Part shown: positions 23,893 through 33,625 of the stretch, in pieces
How the letters are laid out: each line of letters starts with the position of its first letter
Numbering within the stretch: the stretch's first letter is position 1
Source of the DNA: Phialocephala subalpina
Lineage: Eukaryota > Ascomycota > Leotiomycetes > Helotiales > Mollisiaceae
Direction: 5' to 3'
DNA: 64,000 bases
NCBI GenBank assembly: GCA_900073065.1
Contig: FJOG01000012.1
Coordinates: 773,981 to 837,980, forward strand
Made by a program: the position numbers and the translations under genes
The notes under the pieces: model-generated
Seen by the model: only the letters and a program-made list of their open reading frames with translations
Database searches by the model: none
Told to the model about the DNA's origin: nothing

Positions 23893-24942
23893 ACATGTCT
23901 TCCTCGTCTCCTTTCCTTACGGCTCGTTACGGTTATGCATCCATGTTCATCCATCATGAGAGTTTAGACGGCCTGGCTCTCACTTCTCCTGCGCATATTT
24001 GACGGATAGAAGATGGACATCGACCAAAAATCCTTGAGCTAGCAAAATTAAGGGCGTTTGGGAACCTCCGGATATCTTGCATCAAATTCCGACTTCTTTC
24101 TTTTTCTTTCTCGAGGTGGAGCGTGGTGGATGTGTGTCTCGATATGCGAATAAAACTTGCATGGGAAGGAGCTGAAATGGCGATCACTTGAGTGTTTAGA
24201 GGTCTACCTGAATTGGTGGATCATTCTGATGCGAGGATTTGTGGTGCGTCTATTGAGGATTGCTACATACCCAGCGAGTGGTTATTGGGCTTTGTGCATA
24301 CGAAAATAAGACTTCCACAAAATGCTGTCTGATTGAGTGATACTGTGATGCTGTTAGCTTGGAACATGCTAGTTGCATAGCTATGAAATTACCTGTGTTT
24401 CGTCCCTGAAAGTCACCGAGACATGATCTTCAACTCCCTGTGTCCATCACCCATAATGTCTCAATATCTAACATAATCTAAGACATAAGAATAGCATCCC
24501 ACTTCCAGTACCTTTCTTTCAGATTTTCCATTTCCTTTGTCTTCTCACTGCCATTGTACTAAAATAAAGGTGGTCGTGTTGCTATCAGCCAATCATCTTT
24601 GGTTCAAAGGCCAACACGAAAATCCCACGTCCAAACGCGACCTCGGAGTTGCTCCCCCAAATCTCCCCTCTTTCCCCCACATCATTGAACCGCAACACCA
24701 CCTGCGGTAAAATTCTTCCATTCCAGTTTGAGCATTTCCCCTCTTCACTCGCTATCTCATTTACTACTTGCTGAGCGTCAATTGCATCAAACTCGCGCCC
24801 GTCGCAAATCTATTGCCCTCCACGCGCCAGCCTCCCCCTGAATTACGCATAATACGACGCAACGCACCTCGTACCACTCCTCCTACCCAGCACAGCCTAC
24901 ATACAAAAGCGACCGGCAGGAAAATTCTAGAGGGAGGATACA
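23893..24942. other. Intergenic region
   Basis: About 1 kb. The last 250 bp probably hold the leader of the RNR inhibitor gene. No other gene is supported. Confidence 0.5.
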
Positions 24943-25698
24943 ATGACACATCAAGCCAAACGTCCTTACGCTGGTTCTCAACCTTCGATAACTAGCTATT
25001 TCTCGCCTTCCAACTCTTCCAACTATTCTTGCTCGACAAACGACGCACGATCACCACCACTTCCTCCGTCCGTACAATCCAATTTATTGAGCGTCGGTAT
25101 GCGGGTTCGGAAATCGGTACCGGAGGGATATAAGACGGGGACGTACTCTGCTTTCCAATTATTCTCTGATACGAGCTCTACTCTTCCTACTGTCCACCAC
25201 GATCATTCTACCAGTATGTCTGGCGCACAAAAACCAAAAACAAGACCTCGAGCCGGAGCCAGAGAATTGACACCATTCTGCGGAATCCTGAAAGTTGGAG
25301 GCATGGCACAACAACAATGGGGAATCTACAGTTCTAGTTCGACTTCGAATTACGCCGTTGAGGAGGATATGGAGGATGGCGACATGCCAGTCTTGAGTCA
25401 AGGGAGCACGGTTAGTGATGTTAGTGTGGTTGAGATACCGAATGGACATAAGAGACGATTCTTCGAGGATGAGGACGAGGTTCTGGATTTCAATATGGAC
25501 AGAGGTATGGGTGCTAGACCGTTGGCAGAAAGACCATTGGCTGTTCCGAGACGGAAGAGGTGGACTGGGAAGGTGCCTGATAATGTGAGGGTTGTGGGGC
25601 AGGAGAATGCTTTTGGTGTTACTAGGGAGGATGTTGATTTCGAGGATGCGGATTTCTTGGATTATGGATTGGTTGGGGAGGTTGAGATGAGTGGTTAG
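24943..25698 (+). CDS. Ribonucleotide reductase inhibitor (Spd1/Dif1-like) with PIP box (251 aa)
   Basis: A single-exon, largely disordered protein with two short landmarks. Residues 13-20 read QPSITSYF, a perfect PCNA-interacting (PIP) box (QxxIxx aromatic-aromatic). Residues 48-74 (LLSVGMRVRKSVPEGYKTG) match the HUG-type motif of fungal ribonucleotide reductase regulators (Spd1, Dif1 and Hug1 group). The C-terminus has FEDEDEVLDFNMDRG, a basic patch (VPRRKRWTGKVPDNVRVV) and an acidic end (DFEDADFLDYG). Known relatives hold RNR subunits in the nucleus or inhibit the enzyme, limiting dNTP supply outside S phase. The PIP box suggests PCNA-coupled destruction by CRL4-Cdt2, as known for fission yeast Spd1; that part is inference. 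Confidence 0.82.
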   Translation: MTHQAKRPYAGSQPSITSYFSPSNSSNYSCSTNDARSPPLPPSVQSNLLSVGMRVRKSVPEGYKTGTYSAFQLFSDTSSTLPTVHHDHSTSMSGAQKPKTRPRAGARELTPFCGILKVGGMAQQQWGIYSSSSTSNYAVEEDMEDGDMPVLSQGSTVSDVSVVEIPNGHKRRFFEDEDEVLDFNMDRGMGARPLAERPLAVPRRKRWTGKVPDNVRVVGQENAFGVTREDVDFEDADFLDYGLVGEVEMSG

Positions 25699-26321
25699 AT
25701 GGATGGGGTTGTACGATTGTGATGATTTGGCGAGGATTGGAGATTGAGGCAACATTGCGGTGGTATTTTTGCGATTTGTCACGGCACTGGATGGTTATGA
25801 TGATACTGCGTTATGCATGGAAGGGTTCACGGCGTTTCTTGGAGTATGGGCTTGTCTGGACTTCTACTGCGCAGCGAAGCGCGAAGCGCTATAACATAGC
25901 GATGATATCAATGCAAAAGCAATGAACTTTAGCCCTGGTACCTCTATCGGTGGCAGCCGTCCTTGTGTTGGACAAGTAGCCCACGACGTTGATTTCTTTG
26001 AGAAGAATAAACTTTACTGCAAGCTGCAAGCACTTCACTTTCTGTCTAATTATCAAATGTCCGTCGGTTGTCGGGTGGGTGTTCTGAAAAGTTGACTCCT
26101 ATTCTCCACAGGTTAATGGAGGCAAGCATGTAACGTGAACGTCTCCTTCTCTCAAGTATGACCTGCAGTAGCACGTCTAGAAGGATTCAGCCGTACATAC
26201 GAATGTTGACGTACATCTTGAGGAGGATGGTAAGTGGTGTTACGATCCCTTAAGTACAAATGTCTCTTTCTCTGGGTCATTAATTCATCATTAATTCATT
26301 CTAATCTTTGTTTCTTCAATC
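25699..26321. other. Intergenic region
   Basis: No supported gene. A donor-like ATG|GTAAGT at about 26227 could be a first mini-exon of the next gene, spliced to the CAG at about 26327, but ATG 26322 is simpler. Confidence 0.4.
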
Positions 26322-26884
26322 ATGCAGTTCGTTCTAGGTGCCTGTGCTGCTGCTTTCTGGAGCTCTACATTCCAAGCTCTTTTTCCTTCGACTATAACAG
26401 CCGCAAGCAGCACTCCTGCAACACTCTCAGGTATCTATAATCCCACCCAATGGTTCTATTCAAGACCGTGATCATGATTCCAGATACTTCCACCTCAAAA
26501 TCCCTCCCTGAAAGTCGATGGCAGACCACTGTCCCATGCCCTCAAGCTTCATCCTCCTCAACTTCACCTCAACTTCAGGTCCAAACGGTATCCTCCATCT
26601 CAAAACCCCTCTCCCACTCCCACTTTCTAACACTTATCACACACAGACACCATCTCCCTCGTATCATACAACAACACCGGCTACTTTGCCTGTCCCCACC
26701 CCACCGTCCTCTCCAACATACTCGGCAACACCCACCCACACCCCTTCTAGTTAACTTAGTAGAGAATGGGACGAGGATTTAGGGCTTGCAGTGTGATGCT
26801 GATGGATTGACTTGTTTGACGAGTGATGAATGGGGGTGGATTTATGTGGAGGAGAGCTTTTATTGTGAGGATTTTGTTTCGTGA
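26322..26884 (+). CDS. Putative small secreted protein
   Basis: A spliced model: exons 26322-26430, 26525-26587 and 26647-26750 give a complete 91-residue protein starting MQFVLGACAAAFWSS (hydrophobic leader), then SDHCPMPSSFILLNFTSTSGPNDTIS and YNNTGYFACPHP, with several N-glycosylation sites. Downstream, 26780-26884 encodes a convincing Cys/Trp-rich end (CDADGLTCLTSDEWGWIYVEESFYC..., stop TGA 26882). The third exon may therefore splice earlier (weak donor near 26703) and continue to 26884, giving five or six cysteines in the mature protein. No family is recognised. Size, leader, Cys content and glycosylation sites fit a secreted or cell-wall protein. The exon structure needs transcript support. 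Confidence 0.4.
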
Positions 26885-27781
26885 TTCTTTCTTTTTGAGA
26901 TTGTTTTTGTGTTAAAGGTGGGACTGGGGAAAGGGAAAACAAGGTGCTGATCGAGTTTAGGGTAGGGTGAGAGGTGAGAGCCGGATATGATGAGTGTTTC
27001 TGGTCGTGGTAGGAATTTGTCGGAAGAAATTTCTTGCACAGTGGTAGCGAAGTATGCACCCTCCCCACACGTCTCTACTCACAGGAAGCTAATGTATATC
27101 AACAGCAACACACGAAAACGCATCCAAACAAAGTCCTTCACAATTCCAATCCAGACATTCAGAGGAATGGGAGTTCGAGGAACTGTACCTCTAAACGTCA
27201 ACGGTACCGAGTTGTTGGATTGTGCTAGGCCGACGGGAAATTCGGTCATTGTCTTTGATACGGCGGCTTGTCATCCTATATCGATGGCGACAGTGACGAG
27301 TTTGGTGAAAATGGCGAGTGTTGTGAGCTGAGGAGAGGAAGCTGAGATGGCTCATGAATATATGGACGTAGCTTTGGCTTTGGAATGATCGAAATTGGAG
27401 GGCAAATTGTTAAGGGAAAACACTCAGGGCGTTCACTAGTGACTTAAACGCCTCTTAAAGCATGCTACAATCTTAGAAAATATCCACGAATCAATAAATT
27501 TCAACCCTTATGAATGAAGTTAGCTTCACGTGATAGCGCGTCTTTTTCGAGCCGATATTCTGCCAGGCTTGCATTCTAACTTCAAGCTTCTTCAATTCCA
27601 TCTCCAATTCGCGCAACGATTTGCATTTCGGCCCTGAACACACTTAATTGTGTCCCCCAATCTATACTTCGATTCCCAATTCCCGCTCTTCACCGAATTG
27701 GAAGCCTTCAAACCAACGTGCACGATTGTGAACGCGGATCTTCCCAAAAATACCAATCCTTCGATCAACACCATCTATCGG
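26885..27781. other. Intergenic region with one unassigned open frame
   Basis: The plus frame 27161-27331 (GVRGTVPLNVNGTELLDC...) looks mildly protein-like but has no recognised family or clear splice partners. It could be the end of an unrecognised small gene. Otherwise empty. Confidence 0.35.
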
Positions 27782-29324
27782 ATGCCCACAGAAAGCGGAG
27801 TCTTCGAGATGGCTGCCGCGACTAAGGACTCGACACCTCTCTCGCCACAGGCCCCATTGACGGCGTTTACTTTATTCCCGAAGCTCCCCGTCGAGATACG
27901 CCTGATGATCTGGAAACTCTCTCTGCCAGGCCCGCGGATCGTCCACCTAAAGCAAAAGCGGTTGAAGGAACCAGCGGGCGAGTGGTGGGAGAGAGTCCGG
28001 TCCGATGTTGCGATGTGGCCATGCGATAAACCTTTCGAGCAGGACGGGCTTGCGCCTTGGGAGAAAGACGATTGGGATGCCAAGTTCGGGTGGGAATATC
28101 ATGGAGATGATGTCTTTGATGACCTGGCAGAGGTTGAGCGACTTGACAAAGAGACCGAAGAAGAGGAAGATGCTTTCAAGAAACGATGGGAACTACCCGA
28201 TGATCGGAAACGCAAACATATTCTAGAGACGCTCGCGCGCAGAAAGGAGCAGATTCGGCGCGTGAGAGGGGGAGAGACGCGCGTGGACGTTCTACGGGAG
28301 CTAATGCGAAACTATCCATCCGAAGTATTCGAGGCGTCCCCTGAGGATGAATATGACTACCTAGATCTTGAGGGGGTCACAAACCGCGATTCAGAATACG
28401 GGATCGATGATGATAGTGATGCAGGCTCGCAGCATGACTCGATGTTCGGAGATGGAGATGATAGACCAAAACAGCTATGGGGTTTCAGCACAGAGTTTCC
28501 TGGGGACCCAATTCCTACCTTGCTACTTGCTTGCCGAGAATCTAGAGGTGTGGTTCTCGAATCTTACCAGCCTTTGTTCTCGTCCCCAGGCGCGATGCCT
28601 GAGATATATTTTGACCATTTTCGAGATACCCTGTTTATCGACCACGAAACATTCTTGCAGACTTGCCGAGATTGGTTACAAGAAACTTGCTTCCCAGTGA
28701 CCGAGCTGAGGTTAGAAAGCTGCATATCGAAGGGTTTGGGCCCTGGCGGGACAGACGATACGAAATTGACGACCGTAGGTATGGTCAGTAACCCTCCCCA
28801 GTCTTTGTTTCTTCTACGATTGTTACTGGTCGAAAGACTTCGACGTCGTGCGTTTGAGCCATTACTGATTGTGCATATATCAAACTTTCAGAGAAATGGC
28901 TATTCGAGACGTCTCTCCTCTTCCAATCATCAGTGAGGTTACTGATATTTGTGAGCATCTGACCTATGGGCCGCGAACTCGAAATGGTCAGAGATATGTC
29001 GACCTTAAGCGAACAGAAACTTGCCAGGATGGAAAGAGCTTTGATGAAGACTCCGAACCAAATGGCACATTCTATATGAAGGGTCTCCGTATCGATCGGT
29101 CGTTCATCGACTGGGATAACATAATCGATCGACACATCTTCTCTTCATGTATGTGTAGAGAAGAACAGCTGTGGAACCTCTGGGACGAGTGGGAAGATGC
29201 TAACCCTAATTCCACGCGGCCCAAGATTCGATTTGACTGGGCTGATCTAATTCCTGCCGCGGATGAAAGACTTTTGCTGCATCATGCCGCGATTTTGGAG
29301 AAGCAACACAATCAAGGGCAGTGA
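27782..29324 (+). CDS. 2EXR-domain protein (456 aa)
   Basis: Exons 27782-28778, 28892-28932 and 28992-29324; both introns keep frame and connect EKWLFETSLLFQSS to RYVDLKRTETCQDG. The N-terminus has the diagnostic 2EXR opening FTLFPKLPVEIRLMIWKLSLPGPRIVHL, and the second half resumes with TLLLACRESRGVVLESYQPLF...IYFDHFRDTLFIDHETF. This is the usual split arrangement of this very large, fungus-specific F-box-like family. Between them lies a long acidic and charged insertion (residues about 80-230), longer than usual. Function of the family is unknown; a role in protein-protein recognition is suspected from resemblance to F-box helices. The small middle exon (41 nt) is supported only by frame continuity. 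Confidence 0.85.
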
Positions 29325-30319
29325 GTTTCTTATTGGGATTCGGAGGCGAAGATCTCTTCCAAGGATGTTCTTGCGCACCTCTTTACACGAGTATTGCAAG
29401 TAGATGCAGCTCCCCGGAATCAAGTGGTGGAATCGGGTTACGGCTTGGAGATTTTCCTAGTGAGGGTACTTGTTAGGCATGGAATTGTTCGCTTGCATTG
29501 CAGGGTTTCAAGACGGACTGAGCTGAGGACAACAGTTGGTTCATGTAAGCTACGTCACTTTGTACCCAAATCCAAGACTATGCAGACTCTACACGGGGAC
29601 ATAGGACAAGTCGGCAATCCAACAACCTTCTCCTTTTGTGGGCGTAGATATCGATTCAGAGGGTAGATCTTTCGAGCTTCGTACTGAGCCTCATCTCCCG
29701 GTCTTTACAAAATTCTTCTGACTTCGCACTCTTTACCCGAGATATCAAACCTCGAAATCTTCAAACATTCTTCAAGGGCCAGTGCACATGAAGCTCACGT
29801 GAGGTAACGTCTGATTGTGATCGATGTTGGATGAAGCTCTGGCCTAGGGTACAAGATGTTCTTGATACTTTGATTACATGGTACTGTACATCTGGTTTCA
29901 GGCAAAGTCCTTGTCAGATTGCCCGTGGTTCTTTCACAGTTTTGCAGATTGAAGCAGGATTGAGCTATTTCCCTAGGTCGATGCTACGAGGATGTGCACG
30001 AGGTCATACATCGTTCATGCACGCTGCCTTCGGCGCGGAGCATTTTGTGGAGGTTGAGATTCGTCCGATTTTGGGAGGAAAGAAGCAACATCCAGTGGCC
30101 TCGGTGTGCAAACCTCGCCATGGCGTGGCCTTCACCCACACTCCCTCAAAATTTCCCCGCCTCCGCAATTCATCACCTGTCCCTCATTTACGAAGCGAGT
30201 ATCATAACACCACTGGAAGATCGTCATACGTTGCTCAAAGCAGTCTGTGGCGCCAAAGCAGGTAACGCTGTGGCGTCTCGTATTTCGGTTCCTTGCGTAA
30301 CGGGAATAACCCATTGCCT
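29325..30319. other. Intergenic region
   Basis: Only short open frames with atypical composition (for example 29831-30265). No domain is recognised. Confidence 0.45.
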
Positions 30320-30694
30320 GGTACAGCCTCTTGTAAGATCAATCGGGTTTTTTGAAATACATGATTTACGGTCACTCCATCACCTTACCAGTCGTACCAC
30401 GGACTAAAAGCCTCAGAATGAAGGGGCGGTGTTTACTTACCCTCATTTAGCATCAAACCACCGCAATTGCTAAGTATGCGCCCGCATTCTAAGAGGACCG
30501 AAGCTCTCACAGAATCCAATCGGACTTGCACCGGCTCAATTAAGCTGTGTGCTGATATGTGAGTGCTTTATATAGTTGCTGTAGAAATACCGAAAAAGTG
30601 GTCTATTTTACCACGAGATAAGTGGCACTTTTGAAAAGACTCTGGGTTGATGCACCCCCAAAAAACCCCGATTGATCTTACAAGAGGCTGTACC
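30320..30694. mobile_element. MITE-like element with 35-36 bp terminal inverted repeats
   Basis: The left end (30320-30354) begins GGTACAGCCTCTTGTAAGAT and ends in GGGTTTTTTG. The exact reverse complement, with one extra G, occupies 30659-30694. The 304-bp interior has no open reading frame of note. The size (375 bp), long terminal inverted repeats and lack of coding capacity fit a non-autonomous DNA transposon (MITE). A target-site duplication is not obvious (flanks CATTGCCT and CATCTGGT), so age or class is uncertain. Confidence 0.65.
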
Positions 30695-30934
30695 CATCTG
30701 GTCTCTTCGCTTCTCTTCGCTTGGCACGGGAAGGATTAATAGGTTCGACGTTTGATTTGAGGGGAGAGAAAGCCACTCGTATTTTGTTCCGATGAGTTGC
30801 ATTTTGATGCGAGTCGTGGGAAGGTTAAATGTATGCTTATTTCACTCCTTGAGCAGGTCTTATGTCTCTCAATTCCACATTTATTACAATCTTCAAGTGA
30901 ATAACACACATTCGTTTATTGCACGCGGCAAAAG
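30695..30934. other. Spacer upstream of a secreted-protein gene
   Basis: Contains a short direct repeat (TCTCTTCGCT twice at about 30702-30721) and the presumed promoter of the gene at 30935. Confidence 0.4.
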
Positions 30935-31678
30935 ATGCTTCTATCAAACCTTCTCTTGTTCCTCCCCCTCTTCGTCAGGCATGTAGCACGAGCCCACGTT
31001 GCCCGCGAACATATCCCAACTACCTGTCCTATCGGCAAAATCTGCCCTTGGGGTTGGGGCGAAATCTACACAATCTACGAATCTCAACCTAACCAGACAT
31101 TTCCCCGCCAATACAATAACGGCATCTATTTCGAAGCTTCGCAGAAAGTAGACCATAGTGACCAGTGTGAAGGAAAACCTGGCTCTGGAAGTCATTCTCC
31201 CCTAACCTCGCCATTATTACTCTTGAGTGTTGGGCAAGGCTGATGTTTTGATGAAGAAGTACACGACAGAGTCTACACAATAATGCACCTCCAATTCTCC
31301 GGCCTCGGCACCCAAGGCTGCGGCCTCGACTTCAACATCCCATGCAACTCCACCGTCCCCTTCTACGCGCACAACCACCCCATCATCGCCGCCCGCGCTT
31401 TATCGTCTTTCCCAGGCTTAGCTCCGACTTGGAATAACATCATTCCTCTTATCAACCCGACGGTGCTAGGGACGTTCCATGGTCCTTTTTTGAGAGATAC
31501 GTTTGAGGAGGTGGCGCCGGAGGTTTGTGGTGGTGGGTTAGGAGGTGGGTTTGGCGAGTTGGCGTTTGTTTGGGGGGTGGATGAGAGTCAGGTGAAAGAG
31601 AGTGCGGGGTTGAAGTTTAATATTACGTTGATGAATGAGGATATTGTGGTTGGGCCGTATGTTAATTTTACTTGTTGA
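30935..31678 (+). CDS. Putative secreted Cys-containing protein (212 aa)
   Basis: Exons 30935-31164 and 31270-31678 (intron about 105 nt, phase 2, GTGTGA...GACAG). MLLSNLLLFLPLFVRHVARA is a signal peptide. The mature part has CPIGKICPWGWGEIY, then VYTIMHLQFSGLGTQGCGLDFNIPCNST, a glycine-rich patch (CGGGLGGGFGELAFVWG) and a C-terminal NFTC; six or more cysteines and several NxT/S sites. No family is recognised. The layout suggests a secreted, disulfide-bonded and glycosylated protein (surface protein or effector-like). The donor choice is the least certain element; both exons look coding. Confidence 0.6.
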
Positions 31679-31931
31679 TGAGGGTTGAGGATGAAAGGTA
31701 AATGGTTTCGCGGAAAGGGTGGTGTTTTGGATCTAAGGGTTGTGTAGTAGCTTTTAATGGAATGAACATTCACTACTTGAAATAAGAGTTAAGTACTTGC
31801 AATTGTTCCAACTCCCAAGTATCCAACCTTTTCATACCTCAATTTTCCTTCCAAAATCTACAGAGTATGAAAACTGGCGAGCACCAAGCAGGAAATCACA
31901 ACCTCAACGCCTTCCTTCCCAAAGTCGCAAT

Positions 31932-33131
31932 TCACTGCTTCAACCAAGAAATCTGCTCCGGCGTATACTTATACGCCCTGAACAACGCATTAGCAGGATA
32001 GTCAAAATACCCCTCAATCTCCTTCGCATCCAACCCCTTATAATCAGCAAACACCTCATTGACCCACTCCCAAACCATCTTGCCCTCCTTCGTAACCTCA
32101 AACACCCTCCCAAATGCCGCTTCCGTAATCAACGTATTCCCATTCTCTAACCTTTGAGCACAGCCCATGAACGGAGTAAAGAACGTCATGGGATGAGGAT
32201 CTTTGTATTCCCAGACAATTTCTTTGGTTGAGCGATCGACTTCGATGACGCGGGAATAGGTGGCTGATTCTCGGTGGCGGAAGGTTCCATTGTCGAAGAT
32301 GAGGATATTGCCGTTGGGGAGTTCGGAGGCACAGTGTTGTTGCGCTACGACGGTGGAGTCGAGATGCCAGATTACTGAGCCAGTTTCACGGGAGATGATG
32401 GTTACGGCGGACACGCTGCGGAGAGAAGCAAGGATGTTGCCGTCTTTGAGCGGGTAGACGCTGTTGATGAGAGGCCAGTGGTCACGTGTGTAGTGGGGTT
32501 GTAGGGGGAAGAGTTTGGGGTCAAGGTGCTTGATTCCTTTCCAGGACCAGAGGACTTCGCCGGTTGCTGAGACGTGTTTGATGCAATCAGCGTATACCTT
32601 TCCGTCTGGTGCTTCGCTTTCTGGGATACCGCCGGGAATGGATGCTGCTTGTTCTAGCGTGAGCTCCTCGAGTGTGGTGTAGAGAATCTCCCCATTGCCA
32701 AGATGGTGTTGGTCATGGTGAGCCATGGGATCACGATGTTCTGAGACGACGTTGCCGGCTGGGTCAACCTGTATCATGACTCCGCCTCTGTATTTCTGCC
32801 AAAGAGGGAACAAGCGAGGGGCATCTGGATGCACACCATTGTATGCCAAGTTGCCGTTTGGAAGGATGCGTGCATGTCTACCAGGTCGGTGTGGAAGTTC
32901 CCAGCGATGTGCTTCTGTGCCGTCATTGGCGATCAAGCGAACTGTTCCAGGGGAGGTCAGGTGAGCGACGAGGGTGTAGCCAGGAGAAACAGAGCTGTAG
33001 TCAACGCCTCGAAGTCCAAGCCCTCGACGAGCCAACGTGCTTTGCTCCATTCCTGTTGTCGGTTTGCTGTCGTTTTTCAAAGAAGAAGCCGCCGGACGGA
33101 TAGTTTCGAGAGCAGGAACGGCTGTAGGCAT
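31932..33131 (-). CDS. Arylsulfotransferase-like (ASST) beta-propeller protein, intronless (399 aa)
   Basis: One uninterrupted frame. The protein repeats a propeller-blade signature: GRHARILPNGNLAYNG, HHLGNGEILYTT, LKDGNILASLRS, LPNGNILIFDNGTFRHR and LENGNTLITEAAFGRVFEV, each paired with a VxWxW or VIWHL strand. With PRLFPLWQKYRGGVMIQVDP, APDGKVYADCIKHV and IVWEYKDPHPMTFFTPFMGCAQ it matches the arylsulfate sulfotransferase family, best known from bacteria, which moves sulfate between phenolic compounds without PAPS. Conserved His residues (HHDQHHLGNGE, QQHCASELPNG) are candidates for the active site. There is no signal peptide, so unlike the periplasmic bacterial enzymes it may act in the cytosol. 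Lack of introns among intron-rich neighbours is compatible with acquisition from bacteria. It shares a promoter region with the permease. Confidence 0.82.
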   Translation of the reverse strand: MPTAVPALETIRPAASSLKNDSKPTTGMEQSTLARRGLGLRGVDYSSVSPGYTLVAHLTSPGTVRLIANDGTEAHRWELPHRPGRHARILPNGNLAYNGVHPDAPRLFPLWQKYRGGVMIQVDPAGNVVSEHRDPMAHHDQHHLGNGEILYTTLEELTLEQAASIPGGIPESEAPDGKVYADCIKHVSATGEVLWSWKGIKHLDPKLFPLQPHYTRDHWPLINSVYPLKDGNILASLRSVSAVTIISRETGSVIWHLDSTVVAQQHCASELPNGNILIFDNGTFRHRESATYSRVIEVDRSTKEIVWEYKDPHPMTFFTPFMGCAQRLENGNTLITEAAFGRVFEVTKEGKMVWEWVNEVFADYKGLDAKEIEGYFDYPANALFRAYKYTPEQISWLKQ

Positions 33132-33625
33132 GTTTGCTGAAACTTCTTTTTTTCGGTGGCCGACTTGATGGATTCGTAGTGATCGTGATCTATTCGCAAT
33201 ACCTATCTCAAATGATGTGACAACTTATATAGAACCCTTCCTTAGGTCTTACGGATGCTCCCGTCGATCGTGGCGTGCCTCTCTTAAGGGGTTGATAAGC
33301 GATTCCGAGGCATGCCGGCGGCATACCGCGGTGATGATAATGAACTCCAATCAGAAACCCAACTCTTTCTAATTCAACCAACGGCATGCCGCGGTGGGCT
33401 TTCAAAATCCAATCAGACTCATAGCTCTTCCTAATCTAACCTACGGCATACCGCGGTCGATACCGCGGTGATACACCAACACCTGGGATCCTGAACTGAT
33501 ACCATACGCGGCGGTGATAAGCTCATCAGGACTGCAGCAACAATAAGCATCGAGAAAGTATAAAATATCGTCAACGTCCACTATGATCATCTTTAGAATC
33601 ACCAATTCGAAGCTCATACTTCAAA
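33132..33625. promoter_or_regulatory. Divergent promoter with CGG-CCGCGG repeat array
   Basis: 494 bp between the arylsulfotransferase (minus) and the permease (plus). TATA-like elements sit on both sides: TATATAAG on the minus strand (33231-33224) and TATAAAA on the plus strand (33559-33565). Between them are five copies of a CGGCATACCGCGGTG-like motif: 33319-33333, 33382-33396 (one change), 33444-33457, the core GATACCGCGGTG at 33459-33470, and a variant at 33503-33515. The CGG/CCG triplets are what Zn2Cys6 proteins recognise. CCAATCA boxes recur at equal positions inside the repeats. Confidence 0.7.
33319..33457. repeat. Degenerate 62-63 bp tandem repeats
   Basis: Units start at 33319, 33382 and 33444 (63 and 62 bp apart). 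Each starts with CGGCAT(A/G)CCGCGGT and carries CCAATCAGA about 30 bp later and CTAAT(T/C)(C/T)AACC near the end. Confidence 0.7.

Noticed and set aside
25159..25782. 207-codon minus-strand frame
   Set aside because: Antisense shadow of the ribonucleotide reductase inhibitor gene, rich in Ile/His/Ser as expected of a shadow.
29831..30265. 144-codon plus-strand frame
   Set aside because: No recognisable family, His/Arg/Ser-rich composition and no flanking gene signals.
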